A stretch of 64,000 nt of DNA from Anaerolineae bacterium (GTDB taxonomy: Bacteria; Chloroflexota; Anaerolineae; Aggregatilineales; UBA2796): contig JAHBVJ010000030.1 in assembly GCA_019637615.1 (NCBI GenBank), positions 52,675 to 116,674 of the forward strand. Reading direction: 5' to 3'. The position numbers were made by a program, and so were the translations under genes. The stretch's first letter is position 1; each line of letters opens with the position of its first letter. Positions 40,800-49,025 of this stretch are shown one piece after another. Under the pieces are notes generated by a model that saw nothing but the letters and a program-made list of their open reading frames with translations, was not told where the DNA came from and did not search any database.

Positions 40800-41429
40800 A
40801 TGGATCCGCGAACGATGCAAGGCTTTCTTGGCACTGGCGCACCGCTGCTGCAAGATATCACGGTGTTGGGCTACATCATCTTGATGATCCCCGCGATGCT
40901 GATCGGGTTTTCGTTTGCCCGTCGTCATCTTTTTGTCCCGCACCACAAATATGTCATGACCTCCATTACGCTGGTCAACTGGGCGATCATCATTTACCTG
41001 ATGTTGGCGTCGTATCGCGAAAATGTCTCTCACAATGTGCCACAGGGGTTGAATTACGCGGTCTATCTGCTGCCCACCCTCCACCTGATCACGGGCGGCT
41101 TGGCGCAGTTGATTGCGACGGTGCTGGTCATCCGCATGTGGTTCGAAAACTCGCTGCCCCGTGCGTTGCGCTTCGAGCCGATCAAACCGTGGATGCGTCT
41201 CACATTGGCGCTATGGCTGATCACGGCGCTGTTGGGCATTTCTATCTATGTCACGTGGTATGTCATCAAGCCGTGGCCCGCCACAACGACGCCTAACAAT
41301 GGCGATACGCCCTCCATCACGGCGACGGAAGAAGCAACACCGGATTCCGGTACCATCGAGGCAACGCCGGAAGCCACGCCCGATGACATTGCGCCAAGCG
41401 CTACTGAGGAGGCCACACCAGCGACGTAG
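40800..41429 (+). CDS. DUF420-like membrane protein with Thr/Pro/Glu tail
   Basis: 209 residues. Four membrane helices (ITVLGYIILMIPAMLIGFSFA, VMTSITLVNWAIIIYLMLASY, LLPTLHLITGGLAQLIATVLVI, LTLALWLITALLGISIYVTWYVI) with the His residues common in DUF420 (HHKYVM, LHLITGG). DUF420 proteins (YozB, CtaM type) help assemble haem-copper oxidases. After the last helix comes a low-complexity tail rich in Thr, Pro, Glu and Ala (residues about 162-209), which faces outside. Convergent with a CopC-like gene 12 bp away, which also suggests copper-related function. Confidence 0.8.
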   Translation: MDPRTMQGFLGTGAPLLQDITVLGYIILMIPAMLIGFSFARRHLFVPHHKYVMTSITLVNWAIIIYLMLASYRENVSHNVPQGLNYAVYLLPTLHLITGGLAQLIATVLVIRMWFENSLPRALRFEPIKPWMRLTLALWLITALLGISIYVTWYVIKPWPATTTPNNGDTPSITATEEATPDSGTIEATPEATPDDIAPSATEEATPAT

Positions 41430-41441
41430 TTGCGCTGCGGC

Positions 41442-41930
41442 TTATCTGCTGCGTCGGAAACGGCGCAGCAGCAGCCATACCGCCAAACTCGTCACCAGCG
41501 AGATGCCGCTCAATGCGCCACCAAGCAACAGTGGCAGCGGAATAGGCAGTGGGGCAGGCATCACCGTAAAATAGAAGGCTCCTATTTCGGTGTGCCCATC
41601 GCGGGAATCAGCCTGCCAGCGCACTGTATAGCGACCCGTCCGCAGGGATTTCAGTGGCACACGTAGCAGCGTGACATCATTCTGGTCAACGTAGGCTTCC
41701 CCGGAAGAAACGTTGTTGAAGTCTGCATCGAATACGGCGAGTTGGCTATGCCCGCTGATGGGCGCGGCAAACCACGCGAATACTTCGGCAGGCGGATATT
41801 CTAAGAGTGCGCCGTCGGCTGGATCGCTGCGTCGCAAGGTGGCGGCAGCTTCTGCGGTGGAACGCACGATAAATGAGGCATAAACCATCGATAGACATAG
41901 CAAGATGAGAGCAAGATGACGCGGACGCAC
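41442..41930 (-). CDS. CopC-domain protein with membrane anchor
   Basis: 162 residues: signal peptide (MRPRHLALILLCLSMVYASFI), a CopC-type Ig-like domain (RRSDPADGALLEYPPAEVFAWF, VPLKSLRTGRYTVRWQADSRDGHTEIGAFYFTV) and a C-terminal membrane helix (LPLLLGGALSGISLVTSLAVWLLL). CopC proteins bind Cu(II) by an N-terminal His plus an Asp and His in the DGH motif. The DGH is present but the N-terminal His is not (AEAAATLRRSDP), so copper binding may be altered. The neighbour DUF420 gene is oxidase-related. Convergent layout. Confidence 0.87.
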   Translation of the reverse strand: MRPRHLALILLCLSMVYASFIVRSTAEAAATLRRSDPADGALLEYPPAEVFAWFAAPISGHSQLAVFDADFNNVSSGEAYVDQNDVTLLRVPLKSLRTGRYTVRWQADSRDGHTEIGAFYFTVMPAPLPIPLPLLLGGALSGISLVTSLAVWLLLRRFRRSR

Positions 41931-42028
41931 GGAATACCCCTCGCGCAGGCTAACTAGTGGGTGATCGTTCAGCGTTGTGGTGCGTATTCAAGTATAATCC
42001 GTTTTGTTTGCATTGCAGGAGGAAAACC

Positions 42029-42604
42029 ATGACCGTATTCAAAATTACTCGCGGCGAGTTGCGTCGCTTGTTGACATCCATGCGAATGGTCGCGTTGATC
42101 GCCGTTGTATCCCTAGTCGTCAGTGCCTGTGATAGCTTACAGCCTGCCAAAGACGACAGCGCTGCCAACCTGATGCCCAATATTGCTGGTTACACAGTCG
42201 TCAATACGCTGGATATTCAAGACACGCTCTCGAAAATCGCGGGTACATCCGCCTTGCTGACGGGCAATCCCGCCTTTGCTGCAATGGTAACTGCCGCCAA
42301 TGAGGTGTCAAAATGCTATCAGAAAGCGGGCGCGGTGGAAGGTCGTGTCTACTATGGGCAAGCCGATCCGAGCAAAGTCGGCGCTATCGTGATCATCAAC
42401 CGCAACAAGGTGCTCGATCCAGCTTTGATGCTCAATTGCGTGGGTGGTCGTGAAGGTATCTCTGGTGCGCAGTCAATCCAACCATGCGTGAAGGCGTATA
42501 CCTTGAAGAAGGACAACAACGAGTTCTATATCGGCTACGTCGCTACCGATCCAGAAGTATGCAGCGCCTTCTGCTCTAGCTTGGAAGGCTGTGCAGCGAG
42601 CTAG
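42029..42604 (+). CDS. Putative lipoprotein of unknown function
   Basis: 191 residues from the ATG at 42029, preceded by AGGAGG; a start at 41957 is in frame but unlikely. The N-terminus (MTVFKITRGELRRLLTSMRM, then LIAVVSLVVSAC) ends in a lipobox VVSAC, so the protein is probably lipid-anchored. The mature domain has six or more Cys (SKCYQKAG, MLNCVGG, QPCVKAY, VCSAFCSSLEGC), suggesting disulfides. A TATAAT box at 41993-41998 lies 30 bp upstream. Not recognised. Confidence 0.75.
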   Translation: MTVFKITRGELRRLLTSMRMVALIAVVSLVVSACDSLQPAKDDSAANLMPNIAGYTVVNTLDIQDTLSKIAGTSALLTGNPAFAAMVTAANEVSKCYQKAGAVEGRVYYGQADPSKVGAIVIINRNKVLDPALMLNCVGGREGISGAQSIQPCVKAYTLKKDNNEFYIGYVATDPEVCSAFCSSLEGCAAS

Positions 42605-42643
42605 TCTTTAATCATTGTAAGCGTCGAATCTAGCTCTCGACAA

Positions 42644-42684
42644 GCAAGGATGGTAGTGGCGTTAGGCATACTCGCCATCCTTGC
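42644..42684. terminator. Ten-pair hairpin without T tract
   Basis: GCAAGGATGG (42644-42653) / CCATCCTTGC (42675-42684), 21-nt loop. It sits between the lipoprotein gene and the convergent 42712 gene. There is no T run, so its role as terminator is uncertain. Confidence 0.4.
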
Positions 42685-42711
42685 CTGTATGCGAAGGTGA
42701 TCAAAACACCC

Positions 42712-42909
42712 TTAGGCATCGATTACTTGCTCGGCTTTGACATCGATCACCTTGCCTTGCACTGGTGATTCCGCCAACGGTTGCTCTTGTTCATCAAACA
42801 ACTGCTTAAGGAAGGTGCTGACCGCGTTGAAGATCAGCGCTGACAATATCGCCCGCACGAATAAATTGAAAAACCCGTTCAGTCCCGGAAACATGATTCG
42901 TCGTCTCAT
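42712..42909 (-). CDS. Small membrane-associated protein of unknown function
   Basis: 65 residues: a basic start (MRRRIMFPGLNGF), a hydrophobic segment FNLFVRAILSALIFNAVSTFL that is probably a membrane helix, and an acidic polar tail (LFDEQEQPLAESPVQGKVID). It starts 4 bp after the stop of the B3/B4 gene and has GGAGTG before its ATG, so the two are co-expressed. Not recognised. Confidence 0.65.
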   Translation of the reverse strand: MRRRIMFPGLNGFFNLFVRAILSALIFNAVSTFLKQLFDEQEQPLAESPVQGKVIDVKAEQVIDA

Positions 42910-42913
42910 CGTA

Positions 42914-43630
42914 TCACTCCTTATCCGTAATCATTGGTGTGTTTTTATCCAGTATAGCGGACGTCAGCGTTACGGCACCGCTGTACGTTCTGAGCAAATC
43001 GAGTAAATCATTGAGCGCTGCCTGCACAGATTCGCGTCCCGTAGAATGATGTGCCTCTACCGTGATAATTGCCTGTGTCGTCGTCGGTTGTGCCGCGCTT
43101 TGGGCGCTCTGCCGCCAACACCAACGCCGTGCATAAACTAATCCTTCGGCGTCAGCAAAAATCACCTCGCCTACGTCGGGATGTTCAATCACGTTTTGAC
43201 CGAGTGTGGTGAAGCGTTCGGTACCGTCCGCAAAGCGCACCGTCAGGGGACCAACGACCTGTGCGCTGTCCATGATCGCCACTGGCAACCCGTAGCGAAT
43301 GCTGACCATATTGCCAAGATCGACCAACGTATTAATGGATGGAATATTGCCTTGCTTAGTCAACCGTCGCAACAGCGCTTCCGCCGCGCTTCGATATTGT
43401 GTGGGATCGACGCCAAAGCTGCTGAATACGCGCCGCCATGCCGCCAGTGACTCGATCTCGCTGAGAGGTCTATTGCCAAGGCGGTTCAAGGTCGCCTGTT
43501 GTTCGGCTTCATAAGCTGTCCGCAATGGTGGTGGTGTCTCGCCATTCTGCAAACCATGTGCGATGATGACACCGCCGACCGTGTTCGGATACTTGAAGAA
43601 TAGGTTAGGGCTATAGACAAAGACTGACAT
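42914..43630 (-). CDS. B3/B4 (tRNA synthetase beta-subunit type) domain protein
   Basis: 238 residues from the ATG at 43630, GGGGAG eight bases upstream; a start at 43681 would add a Cys-rich stub. The B3/B4 domain pattern is present: ESLAAWRRVFSSFGVDPTQYRSAAEALLRRL, LVDLGNMVSIRYGLPVAIMD and IEHPDVGEVIFADAEGLVYARRWCWRQS. This domain is found in the beta subunit of PheRS, and alone in proteins that may edit mischarged tRNA or bind aminoacyl substrates. Function unproven. It is followed by a 65-residue gene. Confidence 0.85.
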   Translation of the reverse strand: MSVFVYSPNLFFKYPNTVGGVIIAHGLQNGETPPPLRTAYEAEQQATLNRLGNRPLSEIESLAAWRRVFSSFGVDPTQYRSAAEALLRRLTKQGNIPSINTLVDLGNMVSIRYGLPVAIMDSAQVVGPLTVRFADGTERFTTLGQNVIEHPDVGEVIFADAEGLVYARRWCWRQSAQSAAQPTTTQAIITVEAHHSTGRESVQAALNDLLDLLRTYSGAVTLTSAILDKNTPMITDKE

Positions 43631-43898
43631 ATATATTCTCCCCACTTGATATACGCATGGGCATATAGGAAGTTGCGTCACATTTGTGCAGCAAGAAGTG
43701 ATAATGTGAAACTGACAGAAGTCACGTTACTCTTGCGTTAATCACGAGTAGGCGTTATGCTGATAACGTTTTGTAGATTAGGAAAGTGGGTGTTGGATTT
43801 CACTCACAAATGATATTCTTTGGAGCATGAACTTACACCTTTGCTTGGTCGAAAAGAGCGACATTATCGCCTTCGTCCGTTACCAAGCGGATATCTGC

Positions 43899-43926
43899 TA
43901 ACAAATTATTTTGTTAACAAATTTGT
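43899..43926 (+). promoter_or_regulatory. Overlapping TAACAAA inverted repeats upstream of xylF
   Basis: Three overlapping palindromes: TAACAAA-N4-TTTGTTA (43899-43916), TTTGTTAACAAA (43910-43921) and ACAAATTTGT (43917-43926). The motif resembles the AACAAAC-type operators of ROK/XylR repressors. It is about 90 bp before the xylF start and is the only strong signal in the 43631-44016 gap. The regulator is not in the window. Confidence 0.5.
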
Positions 43927-44016
43927 GTGCCCCAAGGAATCACCGACATCAGTACTTCACCTACAATACAAAACATATTCATGTTTCATCAAAACTTTAA
44001 GGAGTCAGTTTCACAT

Positions 44017-45159
44017 ATGTCCAACAAAACGCTACGTCTAGTAATCACCACACTTTTGTTGGTGGCGGTGGTAGCGGGTCTGTTCGGGTTTACGCCCGCA
44101 GTACACGCTCAAGATAAAATTAAGGTCGGTCTGTCCTTCTCTGACTTCGCCACCGAGCGTTGGAAGAACGAAGAAGTGCTGATGCGTGGCTTGCTGGAAG
44201 GCAAGGGCTACGAAGTGCTCTCCGCTGAAGCGAACCATGACGTGAAACTCCAGAACGACCAGATCGATACTTTCGTCGCTCAGGGCGCGAAGGCCATCAT
44301 CGTGGTTGCGGAAGATGGTGATGCTGCGGTGACCGCCGTTGATAAGGCTGCGGATGCTGGCGTGAAAGTGCTCGCTTATGACCGCCTGATCAAGTCCTCC
44401 AAGATTGCTGCGTATCTGTCGTTCAACAACGTTGAAGTCGGTCGTCAACAGTCCCTCGGCGTCCTCAAGGCGCTGGGCTTCGATGGCGACAAGACTGGTA
44501 GCTGGACGAAGGATAACCCGGTCAAGCTGGTGAAGCTTGGCGGCAGCCCCACCGACAACAACGCCATCCTGTTCCGTCAAGGTCAAGATGAAGTTCTCCA
44601 GCCCTATGTGGACAGCGGCGTCATCACCGTCGTTGCTGACCAGTGGGTCGAAAACTGGGACGCTGCGAACGCGCTCAAGTTGATGGAAAACATCCTGACC
44701 GCGCAAAACAACAAAATCGATGCTGTGGTTGCCTCGAATGACGGCACGGCGCTCGGTGCGTTGCAAGCGTTGAAGGCCCAGAAGTTGGCTGGTGTTGTGC
44801 CTATCTCCGGTCAAGATGCGACCGCCGATGGCTGCAACAGCATTGTCAAGGGCGAACTGACTGTGTCCATCCTCAAGGACATCCGTAACCTGTCGCCTCT
44901 GGCGATTGACCTCGTTGACAAGCTGCTCAAGGGCGAGACTGTTGACGGGTTGAAGGAATACACGATGGCTGAACTGACCAACAATAAGGATGCTCAGGGC
45001 AACGTGATGGCCTACTTCCTGCCAGTTGTTCAGGTCAACAAGGACAATGTCTACGAACTCGTCGTCAAGAGCGGCTTCCAGTCCTATGACGATGTCTATC
45101 GTGACATTCCCGATGCCGATCGTCCGGAGCGCCCGGCTGAGGCTACTCCCGCTATGTAA
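44017..45159 (+). CDS. xylF: Sugar ABC transporter substrate-binding protein, XylF/ChvE type
   Basis: 380 residues from the ATG at 44017, AAGGAG 12 bases upstream; in-frame starts further up (43927, 43981) lack a signal peptide. MSNKTLRLVITTLLLVAVVA to HAQ is the signal peptide. Type I periplasmic-binding fold: VGLSFSDFATERWKNEEVLM, LSAEANHDVKLQNDQIDTFVAQGAKAIIVV, VLAYDRLI, DAVVASNDGTALGALQAL and PISGQDATADG. This pattern is that of xylose and multiple-sugar binding proteins. Pairs with xylG and xylH. Confidence 0.92.
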   Translation: MSNKTLRLVITTLLLVAVVAGLFGFTPAVHAQDKIKVGLSFSDFATERWKNEEVLMRGLLEGKGYEVLSAEANHDVKLQNDQIDTFVAQGAKAIIVVAEDGDAAVTAVDKAADAGVKVLAYDRLIKSSKIAAYLSFNNVEVGRQQSLGVLKALGFDGDKTGSWTKDNPVKLVKLGGSPTDNNAILFRQGQDEVLQPYVDSGVITVVADQWVENWDAANALKLMENILTAQNNKIDAVVASNDGTALGALQALKAQKLAGVVPISGQDATADGCNSIVKGELTVSILKDIRNLSPLAIDLVDKLLKGETVDGLKEYTMAELTNNKDAQGNVMAYFLPVVQVNKDNVYELVVKSGFQSYDDVYRDIPDADRPERPAEATPAM

Positions 45160-45205
45160 TACAATTGATAGCCTGCGAAGGCTGTCAACTATCCTTTGAA
45201 GTACG

Positions 45206-45252
45206 GGGCTTCTCGTCGCTAAGCAGGTCTGCTGCGGCAGAGAAGCCCTATT
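45206..45252 (+). terminator. Intercistronic hairpin between xylF and xylG
   Basis: GGGCTTCTC (45206-45214) / GAGAAGCCC (45240-45248) with a 25-nt loop, then TATTT. Partial terminators and RNA-stabilising hairpins are common after binding-protein genes and let them be made in excess over the membrane parts. Confidence 0.7.
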
Positions 45253-45277
45253 TGCGCTAACTAGGGGCAGCTACGCT

Positions 45278-46846
45278 ATGACTGAGGACACGCGAGATGT
45301 TATCCTCGATTTTCAGAATGTTACGAAGCAATTTAGCGGCGTAACCGCGCTTAAGGATGTCTCACTTAAAATCCGTCGCGGTGAGATTCATGGGTTGTGT
45401 GGTGAGAATGGCGCGGGGAAGTCCACGCTAATGAAAATCCTTGCCGGAGTATATCCTTGGGGATCTTACGAAGGCACAGTCCAGTATGAAGGGCACGAAT
45501 TACGGTTGGGAGACAGCTCGATCCGACAGGCCATCGAAGAAGGTATTGCCATCGTTTACCAAGAATTGACGCTGGTGCCCGGCATGACTGTCGGAGAGAA
45601 TATCTTTCTAGGTAAAGAGCCTGTCGAGAACGGGGTCATTAACTGGGATAAGTTATATGCGGAAACGGGCAGCATCTTATCCAAGTATCACCTTGATATT
45701 CCACCCCATGCCGTCGTAAAACGACTCGGCGTCGGCAAGATGCAAATGACGGAGATTGCCAAAGCGCTCTCCGAAAACGCCAAAATTCTCATCCTAGATG
45801 AGCCAACCAGTGCGCTTTCTGAGGCCGAAATTGATAAGCTCATGGAGATTTTGGGCACCCTCAGAGAGCTTGGCGTTACTTGCATTTATATCACCCATAA
45901 ACTGGACGAATTCTTCCGCATTACGGACACAGTCACCGTGCTCCGGGATGGCAAAGTGGTCACTACGCAGCCGACCAAAGACCTAACCCATGAAAAGCTG
46001 GTCAATTTTATGGTTGGTCGCGAGATGAAAGAGCGCTTCCCGAAAGGCCACCGCAACCCCGGTAAAGTGATTTTTGAAGTCGAAGACCTCCATGCCAATG
46101 AGCCTGATGCGGATCGAGAAGTTTTGAAAGGCGTCTCCTTTAACCTGCGCAGCGGTGAAGTCTTGGGCATCGCAGGCTTGATGGGATCGGGACGCACCGA
46201 ACTGGTGATGACGCTGTTTGGCGAATATGGGCGCATCACAAGCGGTTCAATCCGGCTGGATGGGCACGAACTACGTGTCGGCAGTTCGCGCGAGGCGATG
46301 CAGCACGGCATCAGTCTGGTTCCGGAAGACCGCAAATTGCACGGCTTGGTCTTGATCCAGACTATCTTGAAGAATATTTCACTCGCGAACCTCGATCAAT
46401 TCGCCGGTTGGATGCGCATCGATGAAAACGCAGAGATGGATGCCAGCCAACACTTCGCCAAGAGTTTGTCCATTAAAACACCGACACTTCAGGCGCGGGT
46501 AGATTCGTTATCTGGTGGCAATCAACAGAAGGTTGTCATTTCCAAGTGGTTGATGTCCAAGCCCAAAGTGCTCATCATGGATGATCCAACGCGCGGGATC
46601 GATGTGGGCGCAAAATACGAGATTTACAAGCTCATGAATGAGCTTGCCGAACAAGGCATGGCGATCATCATGATTTCCAGCGAACTTGAAGAAGTTTTGG
46701 GCATGAGTGACCGCGTAATGGTCATGCACGAAGGACATTCAACGACAACGTTGGATATTTCCGAAGCAAGCCAAGAGAGAATCATGAGACTGGCGACTGG
46801 CCTTGAGCAAACAGCAGTTAATAACCAAGTCAAACAGACTCAATAG
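45278..46846 (+). CDS. xylG: Sugar ABC transporter ATP-binding protein, two ATPase domains
   Basis: 522 residues. Domain 1: Walker A GLCGENGAGKSTLMKILAG, signature LGVGKMQMTEIAKALS, Walker B ILILDEPTSALS. Domain 2: GIAGLMGSGRTELVMTLFG in the Walker A position (degenerate: GSGRTE), signature LSGGNQQKVVISKWLM and Walker B VLIMDDPTRGIDVG. A degenerate second Walker A is normal in RbsA/XylG/MglA proteins. Drives import of sugar with XylF and XylH. Confidence 0.94.
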   Translation: MTEDTRDVILDFQNVTKQFSGVTALKDVSLKIRRGEIHGLCGENGAGKSTLMKILAGVYPWGSYEGTVQYEGHELRLGDSSIRQAIEEGIAIVYQELTLVPGMTVGENIFLGKEPVENGVINWDKLYAETGSILSKYHLDIPPHAVVKRLGVGKMQMTEIAKALSENAKILILDEPTSALSEAEIDKLMEILGTLRELGVTCIYITHKLDEFFRITDTVTVLRDGKVVTTQPTKDLTHEKLVNFMVGREMKERFPKGHRNPGKVIFEVEDLHANEPDADREVLKGVSFNLRSGEVLGIAGLMGSGRTELVMTLFGEYGRITSGSIRLDGHELRVGSSREAMQHGISLVPEDRKLHGLVLIQTILKNISLANLDQFAGWMRIDENAEMDASQHFAKSLSIKTPTLQARVDSLSGGNQQKVVISKWLMSKPKVLIMDDPTRGIDVGAKYEIYKLMNELAEQGMAIIMISSELEEVLGMSDRVMVMHEGHSTTTLDISEASQERIMRLATGLEQTAVNNQVKQTQ

Positions 46847-46867
46847 AGTTGTAGGAGTTAGTTTCGC

Positions 46868-48076
46868 ATGAGTACAATCACAGCCAGTCCAAGTGAGCGT
46901 CAGGAGGGATTTAGCCTCAACAAGCTCATTCGCGCCAATATCCAGACCTATGCCCTGATTGGTGCGATGGTTATCATCTGGGTATTTTTCTCGTGGCAGA
47001 CCAAAGGTGCCTACCTTGGCGCACAGAACTTCTCAAACTTGTTTCGTCAAATGACTATCACCGCGCTGCTATCGGTCGGCATGGTGCTAGTTATCGTTAC
47101 AGGAAACATTGACCTTTCAGTGGGCAAGCTAGCCGGGTTTGTCTCGGTCGTCGTGGCCTATTTACAAGCCCGTGTATGGACATCCGCAACGTTTGCCGGA
47201 ATGCCTGAAGCAGTCACCACGATTTTGGCAATCCTCGCCGGGTTGGCAGTGGGGACGCTGGCAGGCGTCATACAAGGCTATATCATCGCCTACTTCCGTG
47301 TGCCCGCCTTTATCGTCACCCTTGCCGGTCTATGGATCTTCAACGGACTGATTCTGATCGTGACCGAAGGCAAGACTATTCCGGCCAACCAGCCGCTGTT
47401 TTCGCAGATTTCCCAAGGATATTTACCAAAGGAAGTTGGATGGATATTAGCGGCAATCGTAGTAGCTGCCCTTTTCTTCACCATGTTCACTGGTCGGCAG
47501 AAAAAGCAGCGCTACGGGTTTGAACTGCCACCGATTGCGCTAGACCTAGTTAAGACAATCGTCTTGTCCCTCGTTGTGGTGGGCTACGTGGCGATGGTCA
47601 ATCAGTACAATGGCGTCCAACTGCCCGTGCTGTTGTTGGCGATTGTGGCACTGATCGTTAGTTATATGTCCACCAACACACGGTTTGGACGTTATGCCTA
47701 CGCCATCGGTGGCAATCGTGAAGCGGCAAGGCTCTCCGGCGTGAGTATCCGCAAAAACATCTTCTCGGTGTTCGTGCTGATGGGCTTCCTATGCGGTGTA
47801 TCGGGAACAGCCTTGGCCTCTTATGTTGGCTACGGCACGACTGCCGCTGGCGCTGGCTATGAATTGGACGCCATTGCCGCGTGTATTTTGGGTGGCACTT
47901 CGACCCTCGGCGGCGAAGGCACGATCTTCGGGGCGATGGTTGGCGCGCTGATCATGGCGAGTCTCACCAACGGTCTTCAGATGATGAATGTCCAACCCGC
48001 GTGGCAATACTTGCTCAAGGGCTTGGTGCTCGTCGTCGCCGTGTACGCAGACGTGCAACTCAAGAAGAACCGCTAA
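46868..48076 (+). CDS. xylH: Sugar ABC transporter permease, XylH/RbsC type
   Basis: 402 residues, AGGAG before the ATG. About ten membrane helices; signature regions include LLSVGMVLVIVTGNIDLSVG, VPAFIVTLAGLWIFNGLILI, YAIGGNREAARLSGVSI and AIAACILGGTSTLGGEGTIFGAMVGALIM. The sequence GNIDLSVGKLAGF is the family's conserved loop. A longer central loop (residues about 205-230) is unlike RbsC and matches XylH. Last gene of the importer operon. Confidence 0.93.
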   Translation: MSTITASPSERQEGFSLNKLIRANIQTYALIGAMVIIWVFFSWQTKGAYLGAQNFSNLFRQMTITALLSVGMVLVIVTGNIDLSVGKLAGFVSVVVAYLQARVWTSATFAGMPEAVTTILAILAGLAVGTLAGVIQGYIIAYFRVPAFIVTLAGLWIFNGLILIVTEGKTIPANQPLFSQISQGYLPKEVGWILAAIVVAALFFTMFTGRQKKQRYGFELPPIALDLVKTIVLSLVVVGYVAMVNQYNGVQLPVLLLAIVALIVSYMSTNTRFGRYAYAIGGNREAARLSGVSIRKNIFSVFVLMGFLCGVSGTALASYVGYGTTAAGAGYELDAIAACILGGTSTLGGEGTIFGAMVGALIMASLTNGLQMMNVQPAWQYLLKGLVLVVAVYADVQLKKNR

Positions 48077-48103
48077 ATAGCACCTCTCGTTAGCGCTAAC
48101 TTC

Positions 48104-48135
48104 AACAGGCACTTCTACAGTGGAAGTGCCTGTTT
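48104..48135 (+). terminator. Terminator after xylH
   Basis: AACAGGCACTTC (48104-48115) / GAAGTGCCTGTT (48123-48134) is a perfect 12-bp stem with a 7-nt loop. Only a short T run follows. A perfect palindrome GTTAGCGCTAAC (48089-48100) lies just upstream, of unknown role. Confidence 0.75.
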
Positions 48136-48433
48136 GAGCAAACCACACCATGCTTCTCCTGCTGCCATTCTCGCTTGCATGGGCAGCTTCCAGTGCAAAT
48201 TCAAATCCGTTCATCTCATCCACCGATCCTGAATAACCAACGCTGTGGTGCGCACAGCGGGCGTGGACAATGATCCCTGCAATGATCCCGTCCTGAGCAG
48301 AAACCGGGATCATCGGGGAAGAAGTGCGCAAGATATGCGCAGGACGGCATTGGAGGAAGCGAGAGGATGATGGGCAGACTGTCGTTGGGTGCAGCATTGG
48401 TTGAAGTACCTCGCGTTGACGGACGGATGGAAG

Positions 48434-48530
48434 CCCTGTTAACCCTGTTTAACAGGCAAAAACAGGTCTAGCGAAATTTTTGTGCTCAATGAGCCGTTCT
48501 GATCCCAAAATAACAGGGCTAGGAACAGGG
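48434..48530. repeat. Cluster of six AACAGG/CCTGTT motifs in the 48077-49025 gap
   Basis: CCCTGTT occurs at 48434-48440 and 48443-48449, AACAGG at 48451-48456 and 48461-48466, and AACAGGG at 48512-48518 and 48524-48530. The first four can form a hairpin (CTGTTTAACAG). The same hexamer occurs in the xylH terminator. The rest of this 949-bp gap holds no gene I could support. Confidence 0.55.
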
Positions 48531-48940
48531 TTCAGATCAGGGCGTAGGCACATGTACTAAAGAAAAGCAGAAACGGTTGGGTGTGGTCGCCATGCGCGAT
48601 ACTTTATGTTAGCGATAAGCCGTTGAATAGAACGGACGTTATTGCCTGAAGGTTATTAGAAACCGAACCAGTAGACACCAAGAGAAATGATAGCTTAGCA
48701 GTGAACCAACGATAAGGAATCGAGGTGGAAAATTCCTCATATGTATTGAGTAGTATAGCACAGGTGATTTTGTTTGTCTATAGCAAGAACGTAAAGATTT
48801 TGTATGTATTTGATTAGAAGGTTCAAACATTGATGAACGGATCGGGATTAACGAATGATGGAGTAGTTTCGCTTTCACGATTTGCCGATTAGACACGCAC
48901 ACTTATGTACCCATGATCACGATTCCCGCGTAAGGTAAGC

Positions 48941-48949
48941 TGCTATAAT
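48941..48949 (+). promoter_or_regulatory. Extended -10 promoter for the pullulanase gene
   Basis: TGCTATAAT is a perfect extended -10 element (TGN plus TATAAT at 48944-48949), 76 bp before the ATG at 49026. AGGAGCTG provides the ribosome site. Confidence 0.5.
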
Positions 48950-49025
48950 CCTCAAGGTGTTCACACAGACCCGTATGATTGTGCTTGGCACCTTTGTATA
49001 GAGTTTTTAGTTTAGGAGCTGAGTT

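Noticed and set aside
43820..44041. Plus-strand frame of 73 codons before xylF
   Set aside because: It overlaps the putative operator and the xylF start and encodes no recognisable sequence.
47789..48397. Minus-strand open frame overlapping the end of xylH and the region after it
   Set aside because: Its larger half is a shadow of xylH, and the first 300 bp have no family match and a terminator in the middle. I could not support it as a gene.
48434..48530. CRISPR array
   Set aside because: Repeats are only 6-7 bp with irregular spacing and both orientations; no cas genes.
48639..48902. Minus-strand frame of 87 codons in the gap before pulA
   Set aside because: No ribosome site, unusual residue composition and AT-rich DNA; it looks like a chance open frame.
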